The position numbers were made by a program, and so were the translations under genes. 64,000 nt of DNA from Nocardioides ferulae (GTDB lineage Bacteria; Actinomycetota; Actinomycetes; Propionibacteriales; Nocardioidaceae), in assembly GCF_003660455.1 (NCBI RefSeq), contig NZ_QZVR01000015.1, positions 86,874-150,873 of the forward strand, given 5' to 3'. This document shows positions 57,673-64,000 of this stretch, in pieces. The notes beneath the pieces were generated by a model that had not been told where the DNA came from, made no database searches, and saw only the letters and a list, made by a program, of their open reading frames with translations. Every line of letters starts with the position of its first letter. The first letter of the stretch is position 1.

Positions 57673-59832
57673 TCAGTGCGTCAGCTCGGCCGACTCCTTG
57701 CCCGGCTGCCGGGGCTGCGGCACCGCCTGGGCGCCCGGCGGCGTGGGGCCGGCACCGCCACGGTCCAGCCTGCTCGGCCACCAGATCCTGCCGCCGAGGT
57801 CGAGGTTGATCGCGGTGACCAGCACCGACCGGACGATCATCGTGTCGAGCAGGACACCCAAGGCGATGGTCGTGCCGAGTTGGAGGGTGAACGTCATCGG
57901 CATCGTGGCCAGCATCGCGAAGGTCGCCGCGAGCACGACCCCGGCCGAGGTGATCACGCCGCCCGTCGACGACAGGGCGATCACGGAGGCGCGGCGGGTC
58001 CCGTGGGCGACGGTCTCCTCGCGGACCCGGGTCATCAAGAAGATGTTGTAGTCGATGCCCAGGGCGACCAGGAACACGAACGTGAAGAGCGGGTAGCCGG
58101 TGTCGGTGTGCTCGTGGCCGTAGATGAAGTCGAAGACGAGCCCGGAGATGCCGAGCGCCGCCCCGAACGAGACGATGACGGTGCCGATCAGGATCAGCGG
58201 GGACAGCAGCGACCGCAACAGGCCGATCAGGATGAGCAGGACGGCCAGCAGGACGATCGGGATGATCACCAGGTTGTCCCGCGCGGCGGCCTCCTCGACG
58301 TCGAGGGTCACCGCGGACATGCCGGTCGTGAGCGCGTCGGCACCGGCCACGTCGTGGGTCGCGGCGCGCACGTCCTCGACGGCCTCGAAGGCGGCGTCGG
58401 AGTACGGGTCGCTGGTGAGCTCGGCGACGATCAGCGAGACACCGTCCTGGGTGCCCACGACGACGGGGTCGGCGATGCCTTCGACCTCCGACATCGCGGC
58501 GACGACGGCCTCGGCGCCGTCCTCGTCGGCGACGACCTGGACCGGCGTGCTGGCGTCGACCAGACCGTGCTCGATGAGGATGGTCTGCCCGGTGACGGAG
58601 TCCTGCTCGGTGGTGTACTGCTCCTCGCTCGGGATGCCGGAGGTGTCCAGGCGCAGGAAGCCCAGGCAGAGGACGCCGAGGACCACGGTGGTGCCGATCC
58701 ACACCATCCGCGGACGCGGCGCGATCCCGCGTCCGACGCGGGCCCAGAGCCCGGAGGCGGTGGGCTCCTCGGACCCGAACCGGGGGACGAGCGGCCAGAA
58801 GACCCACCGCCCGCAGATCACGAGCAGCGCGGGCAGCAGGGTCACCATCACCACGAAGGTCACCGCGACGCCGATGGCGTTGGCGGGCCCCATGCCGGCG
58901 GTGGAGTTCAGCTCGGCGAACGTCAGGCACAGCAGCCCGACCACCACGGTGGCGGCGCTGGCCAGGATCGCCGGTGCGGCCCGGTGTAGGGCGAACGCCA
59001 TCGCCTCGTGCCGGTCCTCGTGCCGCCGGAGCTCCTCGCGGTAGCGGGCCACCAGCAGCAGCGCGTAGTCGGTGCCTGCCCCGATCACCAGCACCGTCAA
59101 GATGAACTGGGTCTGCCCGTTGACCGTCAGTCCCGCGTACTTCGCCAGGAAGTAGAGCAGGCCCATCGTCGTCATCAGCCCGACGCCGGCACTGATGATG
59201 GGCAGCGCCCACAGCAGCGGGCTGCGGTAGCTGACGAGCAGGATCAGGACGACGACGCCCAGAGTGAACATCAGCAGCTTGCCGTCGAACGAGGTGAAGA
59301 TCGTGGCGGCGTCCGCGCTCTGGCCGCCCGCGCCGGCCAGGTAGGTGTCGACGCCGTCGATCGCCGTGATCTCGTCGAGCCGGTCCTTGAGGTCGGGCAG
59401 CTCCTCCCACAGCTTGTCGCCGTAGTTGACGGTGAACTGCAGCTTGGCCACCTGCCCGTCCTCGGACACGAACGGGGCCGGGACGCCGGCGGCCCGGGCC
59501 CGCTGGGGCGTGAGGACCTCCGTGACGCCTTCGATGCCCTCGAGCTCGGTCGCCTGCGCCTCGATCGCGGCCAGGTCGGTCTCGTCGAGGCCGGCCTGCT
59601 TGTAGTAGACGACGGTGGTGCCGACGTCGTAGGGGTCCTGGAACGCCTCGAGCTTCTCGAACGCCCGCGTCGACTCGGCGCTGTCCGGCAGCCAGGACTC
59701 GGTCTCGTTGTTCTGGACGTCGGTGAGCTTGCCTGCGAACCCGCTCATGATGCCCGCGACGAGCAGCACGGCGACGAGCACGACCCACTTGCTGATGCGG
59801 CCGGTGAGCTTGCCGGCGATCTGGCGGTGCAT
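57673..59832 (-). CDS. MMPL family RND transporter (second copy)
   Basis: A 719-residue exporter with the duplicated RND topology. GKLTGRISKWVVLVAVLLVAGIMSGFAGKLTDVQNNETESWLPDSAESTRAFE is typical of the Streptomyces MMPL group; VIGAGTDYALLLVARYREELRRHED and VALGIDYNIFLMTRVREETVAHG are the GxDY proton-relay repeats. ATG 59832 with GAGGTGA before it was chosen. It is transcribed in the same direction as, and 129 nt downstream of, a tetR gene, a common arrangement for regulated efflux. Confidence 0.93.
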   Translation of the reverse strand: MHRQIAGKLTGRISKWVVLVAVLLVAGIMSGFAGKLTDVQNNETESWLPDSAESTRAFEKLEAFQDPYDVGTTVVYYKQAGLDETDLAAIEAQATELEGIEGVTEVLTPQRARAAGVPAPFVSEDGQVAKLQFTVNYGDKLWEELPDLKDRLDEITAIDGVDTYLAGAGGQSADAATIFTSFDGKLLMFTLGVVVLILLVSYRSPLLWALPIISAGVGLMTTMGLLYFLAKYAGLTVNGQTQFILTVLVIGAGTDYALLLVARYREELRRHEDRHEAMAFALHRAAPAILASAATVVVGLLCLTFAELNSTAGMGPANAIGVAVTFVVMVTLLPALLVICGRWVFWPLVPRFGSEEPTASGLWARVGRGIAPRPRMVWIGTTVVLGVLCLGFLRLDTSGIPSEEQYTTEQDSVTGQTILIEHGLVDASTPVQVVADEDGAEAVVAAMSEVEGIADPVVVGTQDGVSLIVAELTSDPYSDAAFEAVEDVRAATHDVAGADALTTGMSAVTLDVEEAAARDNLVIIPIVLLAVLLILIGLLRSLLSPLILIGTVIVSFGAALGISGLVFDFIYGHEHTDTGYPLFTFVFLVALGIDYNIFLMTRVREETVAHGTRRASVIALSSTGGVITSAGVVLAATFAMLATMPMTFTLQLGTTIALGVLLDTMIVRSVLVTAINLDLGGRIWWPSRLDRGGAGPTPPGAQAVPQPRQPGKESAELTH

Positions 59833-59961
59833 GACTTTCACCTCAGCACTAGGAGAGCCCCGGCGCATCCGGGTTTTCCCCCGGTCCGACCCCGAGTGCA
59901 TCCGGTTCTCACCGGAGGCCGTTGCTGGTCTGGACCGCCGAGCGGGCGACGGGGTGGGGGT

Positions 59962-60588
59962 TCAGCGCAGGATCATCGGCGCGATCACGAGCTCGGCGTA
60001 GTCGCGCACCTGCTGGTCGGTGTCGAGGCGCGGCGGCCCGTCGACGGTGAGCACCAGCGACTGGGCGAGCCTGGCGAGGGTGACGGCCAGCAGCGGGACG
60101 TCGTCGCGCTGGTCGTCTGCCGGCGGCTCCTCGGCGCTGAGCAGGCGTAGGGCCCGGACGCGATCGGCCACCAGGTGCGAGGAGAGCTCCAGCACGTCGC
60201 CGGCACGCACGGTCAGGCCGGCCAGGGTGTCCTCGCGGTCGACCTCGAGCAGCTGCCGCAGGAGCGCGCTGCCGCGCAGCTCGGCCAGCGTGGTGGCGAA
60301 GAACCGGACCACGTAGCCGATCCGGTCGAAGCCTGCCGCCGCCGGGTCTCCGGGCGCCGGGACGTCGCCGATCGCCGCCTCGATCCGCGCCAGCACCTTC
60401 GAGGACTCGTGCAGCAGGGCGGCCGCGACGATCTGCTCCTTGCTGCCCAGGCGTCGGTAGAGCGTGGCCCGGTTGACCCCGGCGCGACGGGCGATGTCGT
60501 CGGTGCTGGTGCGCCGGACGCCGGTCAGCGCGAACTGCGCCAGCGCCGCCTCGAGCAGCGCGGTCTCGCCCACGGCCTGGTCTGCCAC
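59962..60588 (-). CDS. TetR/AcrR family transcriptional regulator
   Basis: A 208-residue regulator. The N-terminal helix-turn-helix is TSTDDIARRAGVNRATLYRRLGSKEQIVAAAL; the C-terminal ligand domain is helical. GTG 60588 has AAGGGG 5 nt upstream; an ATG 15 nt further upstream (60603) is possible and would sit inside the palindrome TTGCAT-CA-ATGCAA. It lies between the divergent MpaB-type oxygenase and the co-directional MMPL gene and probably controls both. Confidence 0.9.
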   Translation of the reverse strand: MADQAVGETALLEAALAQFALTGVRRTSTDDIARRAGVNRATLYRRLGSKEQIVAAALLHESSKVLARIEAAIGDVPAPGDPAAAGFDRIGYVVRFFATTLAELRGSALLRQLLEVDREDTLAGLTVRAGDVLELSSHLVADRVRALRLLSAEEPPADDQRDDVPLLAVTLARLAQSLVLTVDGPPRLDTDQQVRDYAELVIAPMILR

Positions 60589-60597
60589 TCCCACCCC

Positions 60598-60611
60598 TTG
60601 CATCAATGCAA
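60598..60611. promoter_or_regulatory. palindrome at tetR/mpaB divergence, probable TetR operator
   Basis: TTGCAT-CA-ATGCAA, with a related TTGCACATTG at 60629-60638. It touches the tetR start and lies 50 nt before the MpaB-type gene, a natural place for an autoregulated operator. Confidence 0.55.
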
Positions 60612-60661
60612 CGACTTCTGGTGAACTGTTGCACATTGTCGTCGAGCTCTCGGAGGCTCCA

Positions 60662-61543
60662 GTGTCCACCGTGTCCCAGCCCGCGCCGCCTGTGTCCCCT
60701 GTCGACGCCCGCCCGCCGGCCCGTCCGGGCGCCGGGGCGGGATCGCCCGATCCCCGGGACGCGGCCTTCGGCCTCGACCACTTCGTGGGCGAGCAGCTGC
60801 TGATGCTCGGTGCCGGCTCCACGGTCATGTACCAGCTGGCGATGAAGGGCGTCGGACTCGGCGTCGCCGAGCACAGCACCACCCTCCAGCGGCCGGTGGA
60901 CCGGCTGCGGACCACCCTGACCTACGTCTTCGTGATGACGCTCGGCAGCGAGGAGGAGCGGCGTACCGTCGCCCGTCTGGTCAACCGGGCCCACGCCCCG
61001 GTGCGCTCGCAGGGTCGCTACAGCGCGTTCGACCCCGACCTGCAGCTGTGGGTCGCCGCGACCCTGGCCCGCAACGGCGAGACGCTCTACGAACGGGTCT
61101 GGGGCCGGATGGACGACGCCACGCGGGAGCGGGTCTATCGCGACGCGTGGGTCTTCGGCACCGCGCTCCAGGTGCGACCCGAGATGTGGCCGCAGACCCG
61201 GGCCGAGTTCGAGACCTACTGGGAGGAGTCGCTGCTGCGGCTCGAGGCGGACCCGCAGGTGCAGTGCTACGCCAAGCAGCTGCTCTCGACCTCCGGGTCG
61301 CCGTGGCTGCTGCGGCCGCTGATCCCGTTGCAGAGCCTGATGACCCGCGGCAACCTCGATCCCCGCACCCGCGGCCTGCTGGCGCTGCCCTGGTCGCGTC
61401 GCGACCAGCTGCTCTATGACCTGTTCTGGCGGGTTTTCCCGCCGGTCTACCGGCTGGTGCCGCGTCCGCTGCGCCACGCGCACGCCCGACTGGTGCTGCG
61501 CGACATGAGGCGACGGCTACGTCGAGGACAGCGCGTCATCTGA
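60662..61543 (+). CDS. oxygenase MpaB family protein (DUF2236)
   Basis: A 293-residue member of the MpaB/latex-clearing-protein-like family of haem proteins. FVGEQLLMLGAGSTVMYQLAMKGVGLGVAEHSTTLQRPVDRLRTTLTYVF, VNRAHAPVRSQGRYSAFDPDLQLWVAATL with the conserved RxH-type residues, and TRAEFETYWEE are typical. GTG 60662 is supported by GGAGG 5 nt before it; frame continues upstream only across the antisense of tetR. Substrate unknown. Divergent from tetR. Confidence 0.87.
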   Translation: MSTVSQPAPPVSPVDARPPARPGAGAGSPDPRDAAFGLDHFVGEQLLMLGAGSTVMYQLAMKGVGLGVAEHSTTLQRPVDRLRTTLTYVFVMTLGSEEERRTVARLVNRAHAPVRSQGRYSAFDPDLQLWVAATLARNGETLYERVWGRMDDATRERVYRDAWVFGTALQVRPEMWPQTRAEFETYWEESLLRLEADPQVQCYAKQLLSTSGSPWLLRPLIPLQSLMTRGNLDPRTRGLLALPWSRRDQLLYDLFWRVFPPVYRLVPRPLRHAHARLVLRDMRRRLRRGQRVI

Positions 61544-61623
61544 CCCGGGCGCGACCTGCGGGGTCGACCGCGCCGGGGTCCAGACCAGGTTTCGCGAGCG
61601 CGCCCCGTCGGAACGATGTGGTC

Positions 61624-62589
61624 ATGTCTCGGACCGCCGCTCGACTCCGCTCGCCCCGCCTCGCGCTCGCCGCCGCCGGCATCTCCCTCCTCCTCGCGGG
61701 CTGTGCCACTGCCCAGGCCGGCGAGGCGGTGAAGTTCGAGGGGCCGTCGGAGGAGAAGGTCGAGGAGCTCCACGTGCAGCTGCACGAGCTGGGCGCTCTG
61801 GTCGACGCCGCGACCGATGCCAACGTCAAGGTGCAGCGAGCGGTCTACGACACCTTCGCCGAGGATCAGCGGGCCGCGGTCGACGCGCCGGTGATCGTCC
61901 GGCGGCTGGAGGCGTTCCGGGCCGAGGCGCAGTCGCGTGACGAGCTGCTCGCCGAGCTCGAGCTGCACCCGGGGTTGCTCGACCCCGAGATCGCGGCACC
62001 GTGGGGCCCGTTCGCCGACGCCGTCCGTGACTCCGCTGCGTTCAGCGACAGCTATGTCGAGGGGTTCGCGGCGTTCCGCAAGAGCCTCGTGGCCTGCGAC
62101 GACACCTACGACGAGCTGGACGGGATCCTGGCGGCCGCCGACCCGAGCCTGATCAAGGACGTCCTCGCCGACCAGGAGCGTGGGCTGAAGGACTGCGCGC
62201 CACTGCTCGAGGAGCTGGCCGCCTCGCCGAACCCGATGCACCGCAGCTGGGGCACGAAGTACCTGCGCATGATCGAGAAGCGTCGTGACCTCTTCACTCG
62301 CGTCCTGAAGGGGCGTCTCGACGCCTGGCAGCTCATCGTCGAGCTCGACCCGGTGAACCGGATGGTCGTGGTCGACGACTACCTGCCGCCGGCGGTGATC
62401 GAGCGGATGGAGGCGCTCAGCGCGGTCGACGAGTTCAACGACGTGGACGCCGTGCTGAAGGAGAAGGCGCCGCTGGAGGACCCGGACGACTCCGAGGGTG
62501 ACGGGGCCGAGGGTGACGGGGAGGCCGAGGATGGCGGGAAGGACGAGGGTGACGGCGAGGTCGAGGGTGAGGGCGAGGCGATCCGGTAG
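61624..62589 (+). CDS. lipoprotein of unknown function with acidic repeat tail
   Basis: A 321-residue exported lipoprotein: signal peptide LALAAAGISLLLAGC with the lipobox ending at Cys28. The body is helical and charged (SEEKVEELHVQLHELGALVDAATDANVKVQ, RDELLAELELHPGLLDPEI) with a few conserved-looking Asp/Glu clusters. The last 40 residues are a Glu/Asp/Gly repeat (EGDGAEGDGEAEDGG). I recognise no family. It lies 80 nt after the MpaB-type gene and may not be linked to it. Confidence 0.78.
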   Translation: MSRTAARLRSPRLALAAAGISLLLAGCATAQAGEAVKFEGPSEEKVEELHVQLHELGALVDAATDANVKVQRAVYDTFAEDQRAAVDAPVIVRRLEAFRAEAQSRDELLAELELHPGLLDPEIAAPWGPFADAVRDSAAFSDSYVEGFAAFRKSLVACDDTYDELDGILAAADPSLIKDVLADQERGLKDCAPLLEELAASPNPMHRSWGTKYLRMIEKRRDLFTRVLKGRLDAWQLIVELDPVNRMVVVDDYLPPAVIERMEALSAVDEFNDVDAVLKEKAPLEDPDDSEGDGAEGDGEAEDGGKDEGDGEVEGEGEAIR

Positions 62590-62600
62590 CCCCGGCCGGG

Positions 62601-62623
62601 TTATAGAGCGCTTGTTCTGATAA
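62601..62623. promoter_or_regulatory. imperfect inverted repeat before enoyl-CoA hydratase
   Basis: TTATAGA and TCTGATAA flank an 8-base centre (GCGCTTGT), in the only AT-rich patch of this gap. It could be the operator of the TetR encoded two genes on. Confidence 0.4.
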
Positions 62624-62624
62624 G

Positions 62625-62650
62625 TTGCCGTCCGACCATACAGACGGCAA
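62625..62650 (+). promoter_or_regulatory. 8-bp perfect inverted repeat just before the ribosome binding site
   Basis: TTGCCGTC (62625-62632) and GACGGCAA (62643-62650) are separated by 10 bases and end directly at the GGAGGG of the next gene. It could be an operator, or an RNA hairpin beside the ribosome site. Confidence 0.45.
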
Positions 62651-62659
62651 GGAGGGCCC

Positions 62660-63322
62660 ATGCCCACGCTCACCCAGGACGGTCCGGTCTGGACCCTCGA
62701 CCTCGGCGACGACGAGAACCGCTTCTCGCCGGCGCTGCTGACCTCGCTGGAGGAGTGTCTCGAGGAGGTCGCGGCCAGCGACCAGCCCGCGGTGTTGGTC
62801 ACCACCGGCGGCGGCAAGTTCTACTCCAACGGGCTCGACCTCGACTGGCTCGGCGCGCACCCCGACCAGCTGGGCGGCTACGTGCAGCGGGTGCACGCGC
62901 TGTTCGAGCGGGTCCTCACCCTCCCCGTGGCCACGGTCGCCGCGATCAACGGTCACGCGTTCGGAGCCGGTGCGATGCTCGCGATGGCCCACGACCACCG
63001 GGTGATGCGCGAGGACCGCGGCTTCTTCTGCTTCCCCGAGGTCGACATCCACATCCCCTTCACGCCCGGTATGAGCGCACTAATCACCGCCAAGCTCACC
63101 CCGCGCGCGGCCGTCGACTCGATGACCACCGCCCGGCGCTTCCCCGGCCCCGAGGCGCGAGACGCCGGCCTGGTCGACGCCGTCGCGCCCCTCGAGCAGC
63201 TGGCCGAGGCCGCCGCCTCCCGGGTGCGTGACCTGGCGGGCAAGGACCGCGCGACGCTCGGCACGATCAAGTCCACGATGTACGCCGGGGTCGTCGCCGC
63301 GCTGCGCCAGCCCCCGGCCTGA
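62660..63322 (+). CDS. enoyl-CoA hydratase/isomerase family protein
   Basis: A 220-residue crotonase, shorter than the usual 250-260. TTGGGKFYSNGLDLDWL forms the first oxyanion-hole strand, INGHAFGAGAMLAMAHDHRVMREDRGFFCFPEVDI the second. This second stretch resembles delta3-delta2 enoyl-CoA isomerases more than hydratases, so isomerisation of unsaturated fatty acyl-CoA is likely. ATG with GGAGGG 4 nt before it. A TetR gene follows 18 nt later. Confidence 0.9.
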   Translation: MPTLTQDGPVWTLDLGDDENRFSPALLTSLEECLEEVAASDQPAVLVTTGGGKFYSNGLDLDWLGAHPDQLGGYVQRVHALFERVLTLPVATVAAINGHAFGAGAMLAMAHDHRVMREDRGFFCFPEVDIHIPFTPGMSALITAKLTPRAAVDSMTTARRFPGPEARDAGLVDAVAPLEQLAEAAASRVRDLAGKDRATLGTIKSTMYAGVVAALRQPPA

Positions 63323-63340
63323 GCCCGGCGGTCACGCCCG

Positions 63341-63949
63341 ATGGCGCGCCCGAGGGAGCACGACCGCGACGCACTGCTCGACCACGCCCTGCACCTCTGG
63401 GTCGAGCAGGGCACCGGCGGGTTGACGATCCGGGCGCTGAGCAGCCGCTCCGGGGCCTCCACGGGGGCGCTCTACCACGCGTTCGGGTCGCGGGACGTGA
63501 TCCTGGCGCGGGTCTGGGCCCGAGAGGCTGAGCGGTTCCTCGCCTTCCAGCGGCGCGCCGTCGAGCGGGCGCTGGCCGAGGGCAGCCCCCGGGACGCCGT
63601 CGTCGCGGCGGCGCTCGCCCCGGCCGACTACGTGCACCACGACGAACCGGCGGCCCGGCTGCTCCTGGCCGTGACCCCCCGCGACCTCGCCGAGGGCGAG
63701 GTCGGGCCGGAGGACCGCGAGCGGCTGCGTGCGCTGCGCCGGGCGCTCGGCGCGCTGATCACCGAGCTCGCCGAGCGGGTCTGGACGGCGACGGACCCGG
63801 CCGCGGTGGCGCTGGTGCGCAGCTGCCTGGTCGAGCTGCCCTCCGCCCTGCTGCTCGCCCGCGACCGGGTCGACGACCCCGTCGCCCGGCACGCCCTCGA
63901 GCACGCCGTCCGCGGCGTCCTGGCCCAGCCCCCGCCGACCTCTCGCTGA
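63341..63949 (+). CDS. TetR family transcriptional regulator
   Basis: A 202-residue regulator with the helix-turn-helix LTIRALSSRSGASTGALYHAFGSRDVILARVW at about 27-58. The C-terminal half is a helical ligand domain (ALITELAERVWTATDPAAVALVRSCLVELPSALLLA). Co-transcription with the crotonase suggests it controls that gene and itself, perhaps in response to an acyl-CoA. Confidence 0.9.
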   Translation: MARPREHDRDALLDHALHLWVEQGTGGLTIRALSSRSGASTGALYHAFGSRDVILARVWAREAERFLAFQRRAVERALAEGSPRDAVVAAALAPADYVHHDEPAARLLLAVTPRDLAEGEVGPEDRERLRALRRALGALITELAERVWTATDPAAVALVRSCLVELPSALLLARDRVDDPVARHALEHAVRGVLAQPPPTSR

Positions 63950-64000
63950 TATGTAGGTGCCCGCTGTCAAGGGCAGGGTGAGGCGCCCGTCGTGGATGCC
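63950..64000. other. right edge, no feature
   Basis: The last 51 bases follow the tetR stop. They are too short to assign; a gene may end or begin just outside. Confidence 0.5.

Overview
The window is chromosomal DNA from a high-GC actinobacterium. By gene content and order it most resembles Nocardioides or another member of the Propionibacteriales; that assignment is inference, since there is no rRNA here to settle it. Actinobacterial markers include an S-(hydroxymethyl)mycothiol dehydrogenase, a one-chain FO synthase (FbiC) for coenzyme F420, a histidine-tailed GroEL behind GroES, a ChoD-type GMC oxidoreductase, a SigF-type sigma factor and GuaB3. From memory of the Mycobacterium tuberculosis chromosome, the backbone order rplM-rpsI-glmM, glmS, nnr, alr, tsaE-tsaB-rimI-tsaD, groES-groEL, guaB-guaB3-choD, guaA is conserved, with lineage-specific blocks inserted. 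No tRNA, rRNA, CRISPR array, prophage or transposase was seen.

Layout. 1-3869: start of citrate synthase, ribosomal proteins L13 and S9, glmM and a double-GNAT protein. 3921-8489: one very large secreted protein made of three long beta-helix-like modules and four fibronectin type III domains. 8643-19442: central metabolism (coaA, glmS, acpS, NAD(P)HX repair, alr), then the threonylcarbamoyl-adenosine machinery, with TsaE lying inside a three-domain GNAT-TsaE-NUDIX fusion. 19468-27296: an ECF-like sigma factor overlapped by its probable membrane partner, an MMPL exporter, mycothiol-dependent formaldehyde detoxification, a cobalamin-binding protein and a small membrane protein. 27297-28143 is a repeat-rich non-coding stretch. 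28144-33316: a methyltransferase, groES-groEL behind two CIRCE operators, and a GT39-like membrane glycosyltransferase. 33484-37904: an ACT-GNAT protein, guaB, guaB3 and a C-N hydrolase. 37956-41087: CapA-like lipoprotein and glpD. 41139-48501: a probable lipid or steroid oxidation block (KstR-like box, APH-type kinase, lipocalin-like protein, two aldehyde dehydrogenases, ChoD). 49023-63949: guaA behind three tiny overlapping ORFs, an MFS transporter, SigF, a Ser/Thr kinase, FbiC, TetR with MMPL, an MpaB-type oxygenase, a lipoprotein, an enoyl-CoA hydratase/isomerase and a second TetR.

How the parts work together. GlmS and GlmM are consecutive enzymes on the route to UDP-GlcNAc, and Alr supplies D-alanine, so much of the first third serves peptidoglycan precursors. 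TsaB, TsaD and TsaE form the t6A37 tRNA modification complex. GuaB and GuaA are the two steps from IMP to GMP. MscR and its MBL-fold partner clear formaldehyde through mycothiol.

Control features visible in the DNA include two CIRCE boxes, a SigF-type promoter in front of the SigF gene, a KstR-like operator, TetR operators, several promoters whose -10 hexamer lies 6-7 nt from the start codon (leaderless geometry), and hairpin terminators that place the stop codon in the loop. The least explained items are the GNAT-TsaE-NUDIX fusion, the 32-bp tandem repeat and its relative behind groEL, the chain of mini-ORFs before guaA, and the giant beta-helix/FN3 protein.
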